Made by a program: the position numbers and the translations under genes. The notes below the pieces were generated by a model. That model ran no database searches. It worked only from the letters and a program-made list of their open reading frames with translations, and was not told the DNA's origin. 18,069 nucleotides of DNA from CAZEER01 sp964511215 (GTDB lineage Bacteria > Fidelibacterota > Marinisomatia > Marinisomatales > UBA1611), in NCBI GenBank assembly GCA_964511215.1, contig CAZEER010000050.1, forward strand, positions 1 to 18,069, given 5' to 3'. Numbering within the stretch: the first letter of the stretch is position 1; the number at the start of each line of letters is the position of its first letter. Positions 1-7,492 of the stretch are shown in pieces.

Positions 1-747
1 TTTGTTCATTTTTTATCAGATGATAAAACTGTTACACTAGATGGTATGTTAACCTTTCCACCAGATTATAACTCGAGTAAAACATATCCTATTATAGTTT
101 ATGGTTATGGAATGCCCGGTACCCAGATTATATGGAATCGTTGGGGGTCAACCTGGAATCAATTTTTAGCTCAGCAGGGATATATCGTGTTTTCTATGGA
201 TTCGCGTGGTATGAGTGGTAGAGGAGAAGCATTTAAGAATTTAAGTTATGGAGATATGGCTAAGTATTTATCTAAAGATCATGAAACAGGGATTAAATAT
301 TTGATTGACCAAGGATATGCAAATCCTGAAAGAATTGGTGCATGGGGATGGAGTGGTGGTGGATATTTTACATGTCTCATGTTAACCAAAAATTCTAAAT
401 ATTTTAAGGTAGGAGTTGCAGTAGCTCCGTGTACAGATTTTCGTCTGTATGACACCGCGTATACGGAAAGATCAATGGGTCTTCCAGAGGAAAATAAGGC
501 AGGCTATGATTCAACAAGTGTAATATCCTGGATTCATCAAATGAGAGGGAGCATTTTATTGTTACATGGAACAGCTGATGATAATGTGCATAATCAACAT
601 ACAACACAATTTGTACAGGCTGCCTTAAAATCAGGTAAAAATGTTGAATGGTATCAGTATCCTAATAGGAATCACGGAATCTATGGGGGTGGAGCAAGGG
701 ATCATTTATACAAAAAGATGATTGAATTTTTTAAAGAAAAACTATAA
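1..747 (+). CDS. S9 family serine peptidase (DPP-IV / prolyl oligopeptidase type), 3' end only
   Basis: This is the C-terminal alpha/beta-hydrolase domain of a prolyl-oligopeptidase-family peptidase. The frame is open from base 1 with no stop, so the gene starts upstream and its beta-propeller is missing here; the ATG at 46 is internal. Counting from that Met, the catalytic triad is Ser103 in GWGWSGGGY, Asp178 in LLLHGTADDNVH and His210 in NRNHGIYGG. The HGTADDNVH block matches dipeptidyl peptidase IV closely, so release of N-terminal dipeptides from peptides (often X-Pro) outside the cytoplasm is likely; a signal peptide would lie outside the window. The triad and the normal C-terminal end argue for an intact enzyme. 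The next gene is 129 bases downstream and is probably transcribed separately. Confidence 0.93.
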   Translation, partial: FVHFLSDDKTVTLDGMLTFPPDYNSSKTYPIIVYGYGMPGTQIIWNRWGSTWNQFLAQQGYIVFSMDSRGMSGRGEAFKNLSYGDMAKYLSKDHETGIKYLIDQGYANPERIGAWGWSGGGYFTCLMLTKNSKYFKVGVAVAPCTDFRLYDTAYTERSMGLPEENKAGYDSTSVISWIHQMRGSILLLHGTADDNVHNQHTTQFVQAALKSGKNVEWYQYPNRNHGIYGGGARDHLYKKMIEFFKEKL

Positions 748-822
748 ATCTATATATATAAACATTTATAATTTTTCAATTTTCAGTTGTAATTGTTGAA
801 CCGTCCTCAAAAACTAATTAAA

Positions 823-852
823 TTGACTGTTAAATTTGGTTGCACCTTTTAA
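823..852 (+). promoter_or_regulatory. Possible promoter upstream of the FGE-like gene
   Basis: TTGACT at 823-828 matches the sigma-70 -35 box at five of six positions. The best -10 candidate after an 18-base spacer is poor (TTTTAA, 847-852). A Bacteroidota-like TAnnTTTG string (TAAATTTG, 831-838) also lies here but has no TTG at the expected distance. The gap before it makes a promoter likely, but the exact site is a guess. Confidence 0.22.
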
Positions 853-876
853 AATTTTCTTACAAATTCAATAATA

Positions 877-1842
877 ATGAAAATACAAAAAGCATTCTTA
901 CTTTGTTTAATATATTTCATATCAATAGGTAAGGCGCAGAGCTATAAAAATGTAAGAGCATGGCAAGATGGTCTATCTATTACTATTCAATATGATATGA
1001 GTGGTAGATTATTTAGAAATGATCAGGTTGCCTTGACTTATTCAACTGATAATGGTAAAAATTATTCAATTGTGCTTGATGCAGAAGGTGATATAGGTAG
1101 TAGTGTTTTACCAGGAAAGAATAATGAAATCAACTGGCTTTTGATTGATAAAGATTTTATTATTGGTGAGATCATTAATTTTAGAGTCATTACTATACCT
1201 GAGGGTATGGCTTTTGTTGATGGTGGTGAGTTTGTACGAGATAATATAAATAATGATAGCAAAGAAAATTCTAAGCATGCTGTTACTCTTGGAAGTTATT
1301 TAATAGATAAAACTGAGGTCACTCAGAGAGAATATAGGCAGGTTATGGGAAAATACTCTACTGACTATACAGGTTGCATGGAATGTCCTGTCGAAAATGT
1401 CTCATGGTTTGATGCCATGGAATATGCTCGAAAAGTAGGTAAAAGACTTCCCACTGAAGCGGAGTGGGAGTATGCTGCCAGAGGAGGCGCGCGAAATAAA
1501 TTAGATCTGAAATATTCAGGTTCAAATAATCTTGATGAAGTAGCATGGTATCTTGCGAATACTGAAATAAAGCAGCCTGTTGGAAGAAAAAGTCCAAATG
1601 CATTGGGCATTTATGATATGAGTGGCAATGTGTGGGAATGGTGTTCAGATTGGTATCATGAAGATTATTTTCAGGTTGCAAGCCACAAGAATCCTAAAGG
1701 TCCAGAATATGGTACAGAGAAAGTTGTTAAAGGAGGATCGTGGTTTAGTAATGATGATTTTTGCGATATATCTAGGCGCTATAAACTAAAGCCTGACTAT
1801 AGAGATACTAATTTTGGTTTCAGATGTGTCAAGGATCTTTAG
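877..1842 (+). CDS. Secreted formylglycine-generating-enzyme-like (SUMF1/FGE-sulfatase domain) protein
   Basis: The 321-residue protein begins with a signal peptide (about 1-20, cleavage near GKA-QS). A beta-rich module (about 22-107) follows, then an FGE-sulfatase domain (about 109-320). Family hallmarks are MAFVDGGEF (111-119), the DKTEVTQREYRQVMG stretch (144-158), ENVSWFDAMEYARKVGKRLPTEAEWEYAARGG (within 173-204), GIYDMSGNVWEWCSDW (244-259), KGGSW (285-289) and the terminal FGFRC. True FGEs oxidise a sulfatase cysteine to formylglycine using two active-site cysteines in the C-terminal block. Here the first aligns with Ser291 (GGSWFS) and only the second, Cys296, remains. The protein may therefore be a structural or binding member of the family, and no sulfatase lies nearby. 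The SH3 lipoprotein gene starts 15 bases downstream, so the two probably share a transcript. The start has no clear Shine-Dalgarno sequence but gives a good signal peptide. Confidence 0.88.
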   Translation: MKIQKAFLLCLIYFISIGKAQSYKNVRAWQDGLSITIQYDMSGRLFRNDQVALTYSTDNGKNYSIVLDAEGDIGSSVLPGKNNEINWLLIDKDFIIGEIINFRVITIPEGMAFVDGGEFVRDNINNDSKENSKHAVTLGSYLIDKTEVTQREYRQVMGKYSTDYTGCMECPVENVSWFDAMEYARKVGKRLPTEAEWEYAARGGARNKLDLKYSGSNNLDEVAWYLANTEIKQPVGRKSPNALGIYDMSGNVWEWCSDWYHEDYFQVASHKNPKGPEYGTEKVVKGGSWFSNDDFCDISRRYKLKPDYRDTNFGFRCVKDL

Positions 1843-1857
1843 AATAATTTTCAAAAT

Positions 1858-2943
1858 ATGATGCAGTATATTTTATATTTTATATTTCCCATTCTCTTTT
1901 TTTCAAATTGTGGAGGCAGTAAGCCTGAAATTAAAGCCGATGTTCCTGCTCACAAGTCAAACAAAGTATCTCCGAATAAATCTATTGATAAGAATGTTGC
2001 TAAAGAAAAAAAACAAATAAAAAGTAAAGTACAAGTAACTAGAAAAGTAAATGAGAATGATAATATCGCTGATGTTGAAAAAAGTACTAAAGTAAAAGAA
2101 GTAAGCAAAATTGCTATCAAGAAGAAGGATGATAATGAAGTATTAAATGAAGATAACCCCAATTCAAACTTTATAAGAGTAAAAACAGTATATGAATTAG
2201 CAATGGATGCTAACCCCTCAATGTTTGTCCCCCATGATGAATTTGAAACAGTAGCAGAGTATAAAATTCGTGTATCAGAACAAGTAAAGTTAATGAAAGA
2301 TATTGTGTTAATTACAACCCAGAAAACTCAAATTAAAAGAGCAAAAAGGTTAGAAGTTGCAAGAGAAAAAGAATTAAAAAGACGATCAGTTATAGAGACT
2401 CTAATGTCTGAATCCTCAACATCAGTAGAATTCACACCTACCGATATTGGTCGTTACGATCCTGAAAATGAAACTTTTCCTTTGGTGCTATATGATACGC
2501 AGTATCAAATATCAGTTCCCAGAGAGGAAGCACGTACCTTTAAAACCAATTTTGAATCTATAAAAATTAAAGGTATACAACAATTGAAACCAAAATATGA
2601 TGTAAAAATTAACGTTTCCAGAGCCCATATACGTAGTAGACCAAATGGTTCAATAATTGGTGTCGCCAGTGAGATGGAACAATTTGAACATGTAGTTGAT
2701 GTTGACGAATGGTATAAGATAAATTATAAAGGTCAATTTGGATTTACCCATATGAATAATGCGGAATTAAAACTAGTTGATATAGACAATGAATTTGAAT
2801 ACCATGATCTGGTAGCTGTTCATCCCACAACTGGTTCATTTTTTGCCATGGTATCAATAGATAAATTGGTTAAAGCACCCCTTAACTTGGCATCTAGACA
2901 ATATGAATCTGGAAAACCAGATGGCCCAAAGCATAGCTATTGA
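1858..2943 (+). CDS. Lysine-rich lipoprotein with bacterial SH3 domain
   Basis: The 361-residue protein starts with a hydrophobic segment ending FFSNC (Cys18), a relaxed lipobox with Asn at -1. An outer- or inner-membrane lipoprotein is therefore likely but not certain. Residues about 20-100 are a low-complexity Lys/Asp/Val-rich linker. Residues about 120-240 are a charged helical then beta region (FETVAEYKIR, later RYDPENETFPL and VPREEARTFK). This resembles a recurrent bacterial module in which EF(E)T-x-x-EY/F-x-x-R is followed by a YD-x-E-x-x-x-F segment. Residues about 247-300 form a bacterial SH3 fold (INVSRAHIRSRPNGSIIG, then DEWYKINYKGQFGFTH), commonly used to bind cell-wall peptides or protein partners. 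It lies 15 bases after the FGE-like gene. ATG at 1861 is an equally good start. A peptidoglycan-tethering role is inference. Confidence 0.8.
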   Translation: MMQYILYFIFPILFFSNCGGSKPEIKADVPAHKSNKVSPNKSIDKNVAKEKKQIKSKVQVTRKVNENDNIADVEKSTKVKEVSKIAIKKKDDNEVLNEDNPNSNFIRVKTVYELAMDANPSMFVPHDEFETVAEYKIRVSEQVKLMKDIVLITTQKTQIKRAKRLEVAREKELKRRSVIETLMSESSTSVEFTPTDIGRYDPENETFPLVLYDTQYQISVPREEARTFKTNFESIKIKGIQQLKPKYDVKINVSRAHIRSRPNGSIIGVASEMEQFEHVVDVDEWYKINYKGQFGFTHMNNAELKLVDIDNEFEYHDLVAVHPTTGSFFAMVSIDKLVKAPLNLASRQYESGKPDGPKHSY

Positions 2944-3014
2944 TTAAAATATTTTTTTTATCTCTTTAGATCTTTTAAAGGATTCTTTTTGAGGTTTGAA
3001 TGCTTTTTACACGT

Positions 3015-3040
3015 TTGAACCTATTATTTAATACTATAAT
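3015..3040 (+). promoter_or_regulatory. Possible promoter with perfect TATAAT upstream of the 178-residue lipoprotein gene
   Basis: A perfect TATAAT at 3035-3040 lies 35 bases before the ATG at 3076. The nearest -35-like element is TTGAAC at 3015-3020, only 14 bases away, shorter than the preferred 16-18. Two copies of GTTTGAA (2994-3000 and 3013-3019) sit just upstream. In DNA this AT-rich a TATAAT arises easily by chance. Confidence 0.28.
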
Positions 3041-3075
3041 CATTTAGTATGTATAGGAATTTATTCTAGCAAATT

Positions 3076-3612
3076 ATGAATAGTAAAATCAGCTTATGCG
3101 TTTATATGATTTTGTTATTATCGGCATGCGTATTTAGAACAAGTAATATAGATACATCAAATACTGATAGTGGGATAGTAAAGATTAGAAATAATAGATA
3201 TTCAGAATACACCTATACTCACAAATATCAAAGAAACTCTATTCGAGCCTTACCTTTGATAATTAAAATTGGAACTAAAGATAATAACCTCGATGATTTC
3301 ATTCAGCTTGAGTTTAAAGCATATAATAAAAAAACCCCTATTAATTATGAGAAAATAGAGATGTTTAATGCTAAAGACTATAAATGGGAGTGGAGTGTAT
3401 ATAAAAAACACAAGAAATTTGAGAAAAATAGAAATTTTATCATAGAATCATATAATACTCTTATTGATTCAAAAGTAGATGAATTAATACAGTTTTTTGA
3501 GTTTCAACCTATTTATGTAAAATTTATAGGTGAAGTGGAAAGTTTTAAACACTTGGATGATAAACATGTACAGTCATTGATAAAAACACTCAAGTATGCT
3601 AAAAATAAATAA
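3076..3612 (+). CDS. Small lipoprotein of unknown function
   Basis: I do not recognise this 178-residue protein. It starts with a classical lipoprotein signal: MNSK, a hydrophobic stretch and the lipobox LLSAC with the lipidated Cys at position 18. The mature part is hydrophilic and Lys/Asn/Glu-rich. It mixes beta-like segments (about 60-90, including IIKIGTKDNN and FIQLEFKAYNKK) with a helical tail (about 135-178). There are no Cys residues after the lipobox and no catalytic motif that I can see. It has its own upstream gap of 132 bases and is followed by a 96-base gap, so it may be a single-gene unit. The signal peptide is good evidence that the gene and its start are real. Confidence 0.72.
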   Translation: MNSKISLCVYMILLLSACVFRTSNIDTSNTDSGIVKIRNNRYSEYTYTHKYQRNSIRALPLIIKIGTKDNNLDDFIQLEFKAYNKKTPINYEKIEMFNAKDYKWEWSVYKKHKKFEKNRNFIIESYNTLIDSKVDELIQFFEFQPIYVKFIGEVESFKHLDDKHVQSLIKTLKYAKNK

Positions 3613-3753
3613 TGAATTAATTAAAATGTATTCAATAAATCAGATCCTTCGAATATAGAAATTTTACAGAAGGAGTGCTTATCTTCAATGATTCCCTAAG
3701 AATAAATAATGAGTTTATTGATTAAGTTTGATATGATAAAACAAGGGTTAATT

Positions 3754-4119
3754 ATGAAACTATACAAATACAATTTAATTTTTGTAACACTTTTTTCTTT
3801 ATTTTATACAAATCTCTATGCCCAAAATAACCTGACAGAACAAATGAAGGAATTAAATAGACTGCAAGCTAAATTAGAGGCAATGCAGGAAAGCAGAGAG
3901 AATAGCTCTATAGACTCAGAGTTCGTAAAGTCTAATGAATTAATAGAAAAAAATATTGGGCGATATCAAATAGTAAACATGGTGTATCAGAGTAATGTCC
4001 CTCAAACTAATACAACTGTAACATTAAAAGGACCAATTAAATTAGATACAGTAACTGGTGATACTTGGAGATATGTTTTGAAAGGATATGATGAATATTG
4101 GCAAAAAATTGAAAAATAG
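3754..4119 (+). CDS. Small exported protein with coiled-coil N-terminus and LDTxTGxxWR-type motif
   Basis: The chosen start at 3754 encodes a signal peptide (MKLYKYNLIFVTLFSLFYTN, cleavage near LYA-QN) and has AAGGG six bases upstream. The upstream in-frame ATG at 3709 would add 15 residues in front of the signal and has no ribosome binding site. The mature protein of about 100 residues opens with an amphipathic helix (EQMKELNRLQAKLEAMQES) likely to form a coiled coil. It then shows GRYQIVNMVYQ and ends with KLDTVTGDTWRYV followed by GYDEYWQKI. The LDTxTGxxWR...W pattern recurs in many small uncharacterised bacterial proteins, often with an oligomerising helix before it. A periplasmic or surface location follows from the signal peptide; the function is unknown. 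Confidence 0.7.
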   Translation: MKLYKYNLIFVTLFSLFYTNLYAQNNLTEQMKELNRLQAKLEAMQESRENSSIDSEFVKSNELIEKNIGRYQIVNMVYQSNVPQTNTTVTLKGPIKLDTVTGDTWRYVLKGYDEYWQKIEK

Positions 4120-4209
4120 AATTGAATTATAAAAGATAGGTAAGAAATATATTAGTTTTTATTATTCTAAACTACTATCTATAATAAACGTTGGTGATCC
4201 TTCAAGTCG

Positions 4210-5700
4210 ATGCTAAATACAAAAATATTTAATTCTGATAATTTAAAATATTGTTTTTTTTTATTCCTTTATAGTACTAACAATATTGCACTCGGGCAAA
4301 GTAATTACAGTGTATTTAATATAGATGACAATAGTAGGAGTCAATTAATTATCACAGTTGCCTCTCAGACTCATATTGATTATGGACTATCTTATCCAAT
4401 AACATATGAATTAACAATCCCAAATGAATTTAACAATCTTCAATCTTACTATAAATTCAGATCGCTTGATCAGTGGTTGCCTATGGTAGAAAAAACAGGA
4501 GATGATTTTTTTAATGGCATTGATGTAGTGAGATTTGATTATGAGGAAAACATAGCGTTTGTTTCTATCTCATTTTCTGATATTTCTGATACAATTTTTA
4601 TTAAGATCACTGATCCTTATGATGACGATATTGAAACTAATTTTTTAGGGATCAGTCAATATTATGATAATCGAGATGCAGTTGTTACTTCTACAGCGGA
4701 TGATTGGGCTGGATGGTCAAATGAAAAATTTATTCAATCCTGCCAAATATTCAGGAGCTATAACTTGTGGCTGTCATGTGCTGTAGTTACTGATGTTGGA
4801 GATCCAAACACATGGGATGATATACAAGAGCAACTGGATTCTGGCTATGTAGAAGTTATATCTCATTCCAGAACACATCCATATGTACCATATGATGATC
4901 CGGAGGGAGAAGTATTAGGCAGCAAATTGGACTTAATTGAGAATCTAGATTTACCACACCATAATACTTACGGAGATTATGAATATATTTATGTCTGGGT
5001 TGCGCCATATGGTGAGTATAATGAATCTATCGATTCATTAGTAAGTATTGGAAAATATTTAGTCTCGCGAATGTATTATGATGGTATTTATACATTAGCT
5101 AGTTGGGATCCATTACTATATAAGTTTAACTCGGTTGGTGTTTCAAGAGAAGTGGGCCCGCTTTGGGTGGGCACAACAGATACCATTGATCTTAATAATA
5201 CTTTTGATAGTGTAATGATGAATGGGGGTGTCTACCATGTTATGTGTCACCCTAATATTATAGAATGGGATGAAGATTATCCATGGACCCATCTCGATCA
5301 TATTAGTAATAGGAAAAATATTTGGTATACTGGATTTGGTCATTTATATCTATATTATTTTATTTATTCTGTTAATCAAAATCTGACAAATAAGGTAGAA
5401 CAAGAAAAAGATAATATCTTAATTAATAATGTCCAACTGGACAATTACCCTAATCCATTTAATCCAATCACAATAATCAACTATCAACTAATGAATGATT
5501 CTTTTGTAGATATTGCTATTTATGATGTGCGAGGAAAGTTGATAAAAAATTTATTATCAAAAAGACAAGAATCAGGATCTCATTTAATCCAGTGGAATGC
5601 TGAAAATAATTCGGGAAGACAGGTATCCTCAGGGGTATATATATATACTATTAATTATGACGCAATTTCTATTGCAAAGAAAATGATGTTTATAAAATAA
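4210..5700 (+). CDS. Secreted polysaccharide deacetylase-like (NodB homology) protein with T9SS sorting domain
   Basis: The 496-residue protein has a signal peptide (about 1-29, ending IALG-Q), a beta-rich N-terminal region (about 30-135), a NodB-like domain (about 140-350) and a C-terminal sorting domain (about 409-496). NodB motifs are visible: the Asp pair in TADDW (Asp164/Asp165), the metal-binding HSRTHP (His219, His223), APYG (about 265-268) in place of RxPxG, and a late VMCHP (His347) like the LxH motif. The expected role is metal-dependent removal of N- or O-acetyl groups from an extracellular polysaccharide. The tail starts DNYPNPFNPITIINYQL and ends KKMMFIK, the T9SS type A pattern, so export across the outer membrane and surface attachment or release is expected. 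Its stop codon abuts the ribosome binding site of the cupin gene. Confidence 0.85.
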   Translation: MLNTKIFNSDNLKYCFFLFLYSTNNIALGQSNYSVFNIDDNSRSQLIITVASQTHIDYGLSYPITYELTIPNEFNNLQSYYKFRSLDQWLPMVEKTGDDFFNGIDVVRFDYEENIAFVSISFSDISDTIFIKITDPYDDDIETNFLGISQYYDNRDAVVTSTADDWAGWSNEKFIQSCQIFRSYNLWLSCAVVTDVGDPNTWDDIQEQLDSGYVEVISHSRTHPYVPYDDPEGEVLGSKLDLIENLDLPHHNTYGDYEYIYVWVAPYGEYNESIDSLVSIGKYLVSRMYYDGIYTLASWDPLLYKFNSVGVSREVGPLWVGTTDTIDLNNTFDSVMMNGGVYHVMCHPNIIEWDEDYPWTHLDHISNRKNIWYTGFGHLYLYYFIYSVNQNLTNKVEQEKDNILINNVQLDNYPNPFNPITIINYQLMNDSFVDIAIYDVRGKLIKNLLSKRQESGSHLIQWNAENNSGRQVSSGVYIYTINYDAISIAKKMMFIK

Positions 5701-5713
5701 GGAAGAATATCTT

Positions 5714-6076
5714 ATGCCAAGAAAAATAAGTTCACCCACGCTAATTAAAGCACCAGGGAATAAACCAAAAATTATAGATGAATATATTGGGCTAGTTAAT
5801 TCAGATACGAATAATATTAGTATAGCGCATATGCAGTCCCCTGCAGGGTGGGAGGAAGCCGGGCAAACACCAGAATTTGATGAATATACTGTCGTTTTAG
5901 AAGGACAATTAAAGGTTGAAACAAAAGATGAAGAGATTTTTGTAAATGCTGGAGAAGCAATTATTACTCATTCTGGTGAATGGGTTCGATATAGTACCAC
6001 ACATGTTTCAGGTGCGAAATACATCGCAGTTTGTAGCCCTGCATTTGACCCCAATAAAGTAAATAGAGATCAATAG
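5714..6076 (+). CDS. Cupin-fold protein, metal ligands not conserved
   Basis: This 120-residue cytoplasmic protein has a single cupin barrel (about 35-105). The clearest signature is EFDEYTVVLEGQLKVE (54-69), followed by VNAGEAIITHSGEWVRY (77-93). The glycines and the motif-1 glutamate (Glu57) are kept, but I see no His pair before Glu57. The motif-2 His position holds Val or Arg, so canonical metal binding looks lost. Small cupins of this type bind or convert small molecules; the substrate cannot be read from the sequence. AAGGAAG at 5699-5705, eight bases before ATG and overlapping the deacetylase stop codon, is one of the better ribosome binding sites here and suggests translational coupling. 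The lipoprotein hydrolase gene begins 21 bases after its stop. Confidence 0.82.
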   Translation: MPRKISSPTLIKAPGNKPKIIDEYIGLVNSDTNNISIAHMQSPAGWEEAGQTPEFDEYTVVLEGQLKVETKDEEIFVNAGEAIITHSGEWVRYSTTHVSGAKYIAVCSPAFDPNKVNRDQ

Positions 6077-6097
6077 GTCTTATCTTTTAGATATTCT

Positions 6098-6997
6098 ATG
6101 AGAGTTACTAAAATAATATTAGTAATAGTAGCAATGTATTTTAGTGGATGTGCCAGCTTTATTGCTCACCAGATTACCAGACCCATAGAAAATGCAGAGA
6201 TGTATAATATGCAGATTAATGATCTGAATATTTGTTACTATGAAGTGGGGGATAAGAAAAAACCACCATTGGTATTTTTACATGGTATTTTAGCATTTAC
6301 TGAAGCATATAAACATATAATATTGGAACTGTCAGAACAATATTTTATTATAGGAATAGACTTACCTGGGCACGGGAGGTCTTCTATTAGTAGTAGAAAA
6401 CTCACTCATAAGGACATAGGGGACTACATAGTTCAAGTAACAACACAATTAGATATTGACAAATTTTATGTAGTGGGACATAGCGCTGGTGGTGTTATTG
6501 CATTATCTTTAGGTAAATATTTCCCTGATAACATTATAAAGATTGCAACAATAGCATCTTTATATAATTATGATGGTTTAAGTTTTGAGAATAAGTATTA
6601 TACTTTTCTGACAGAAGATGGATTTAAAGATCATTCAGGAAAAAGAAAAGATTTAATTTTTAATATTTTTGAAATTGCACATGGGAAATTAGGAGAAAAA
6701 GACAAATTTGATCTAACAATAGATTATATGGAAGAATATGGCAGAATGATCTATCCTTCATTCTCGGATTCTGATTTACAAAATATAGAGACCCCAGTTA
6801 TAGTAATAATCGCAGAAAAAGATGAAATAATTAATGTTGCACATGGTGAAAGGATGGCAAAAAGTGTACTAAATGGAAAATCATTGATTATCTCAAATGC
6901 TACACATGCAAGTATCGTAAGGTCAAATAATAATGTAAAAAAAGTATGTCATAATATCTTCGCGTTTTTTAGTGTATCAAACCCTGATAAGATTTAA
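6098..6997 (+). CDS. Alpha/beta-hydrolase lipoprotein
   Basis: The 299-residue protein has a lipoprotein signal ending FSGC (Cys18), then a complete alpha/beta-hydrolase domain. Features in order are the oxyanion segment PLVFLHGI (57-64), IGIDLPGHGRSS (85-96), the nucleophile elbow VVGHSAGG (Ser129), the acid in IIAEKDEI (Asp242) and the catalytic His270 in SNATHAS. This is a normal single-domain hydrolase of the esterase/haloperoxidase type, anchored to a membrane. Its substrate cannot be told from sequence. The stop codon overlaps the next start (TAATG at 6995-6999), so it is translationally coupled to the CxxC protein gene. No clear Shine-Dalgarno sequence precedes its ATG, but the lipobox supports the start. 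Confidence 0.9.
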   Translation: MRVTKIILVIVAMYFSGCASFIAHQITRPIENAEMYNMQINDLNICYYEVGDKKKPPLVFLHGILAFTEAYKHIILELSEQYFIIGIDLPGHGRSSISSRKLTHKDIGDYIVQVTTQLDIDKFYVVGHSAGGVIALSLGKYFPDNIIKIATIASLYNYDGLSFENKYYTFLTEDGFKDHSGKRKDLIFNIFEIAHGKLGEKDKFDLTIDYMEEYGRMIYPSFSDSDLQNIETPVIVIIAEKDEIINVAHGERMAKSVLNGKSLIISNATHASIVRSNNNVKKVCHNIFAFFSVSNPDKI

Positions 6998-7431
6998 TGT
7001 CTTTTCGAAAATTTATTCTAATAGTTATTATTTTATATCATCCAGATATGTTGTTTTCTAGTGATTCAATTATTAAAGAAGAGAAAGGTATTATTTTTGT
7101 ATATAATGCAAAAAGTGGTTTTATAAATGCAATGCTGGATTATGGGCATAAAATGTTGTCTCCGGATACATATGACTGTCAACTCTGCAAGTTAACATAT
7201 GATAATTTTGGGAAAGAAAAAAAATGGCATGATTTTATATCTTCATTACCATTTGAAGTTAGTTTTAAATACAAAGATGATTTAAAAATATTAGGTATTG
7301 AAGATTCAATCTTAACACCTGCCGTTATTTTATCAGATCAATCCTTACTTATTTCTTCAAATGAAATAAATGCATGTAGAAGCCTGAACGGGTTGATAGA
7401 ATTGGTTAGAATAAGAACAATTAATTTATAA
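6997..7431 (+). CDS. Conserved uncharacterised protein with CxxC motif, probably exported
   Basis: The 144-residue protein starts with a hydrophobic segment (about 5-20, FILIVIILYHPDMLFSS), either a signal peptide or an anchor. The body carries GIIFVYNAKSGFINAMLDYGHKMLS (31-55), YDCQLCKLTYDNFG (59-72, with Cys61 and Cys64) and KKWHDFISSLPFEVSF (75-90). I recall this arrangement (FVYNA-x-SG, DY-x-HK, Y-x-CxLCxLTY-x-x-x-G, W-x-x-F) as a widespread uncharacterised bacterial family, mostly without the N-terminal hydrophobic part. The CxxC pair could be redox-active or bind metal, but nothing here proves either. The start overlaps the hydrolase stop by one base, implying coupled translation. A 61-base gap follows. 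Confidence 0.72.
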   Translation: MSFRKFILIVIILYHPDMLFSSDSIIKEEKGIIFVYNAKSGFINAMLDYGHKMLSPDTYDCQLCKLTYDNFGKEKKWHDFISSLPFEVSFKYKDDLKILGIEDSILTPAVILSDQSLLISSNEINACRSLNGLIELVRIRTINL

Positions 7432-7492
7432 TTATTTATAAAGTATAATTAAGATTTTACCTTTAATAGTACAATAGACTTCAATAAGTAAT

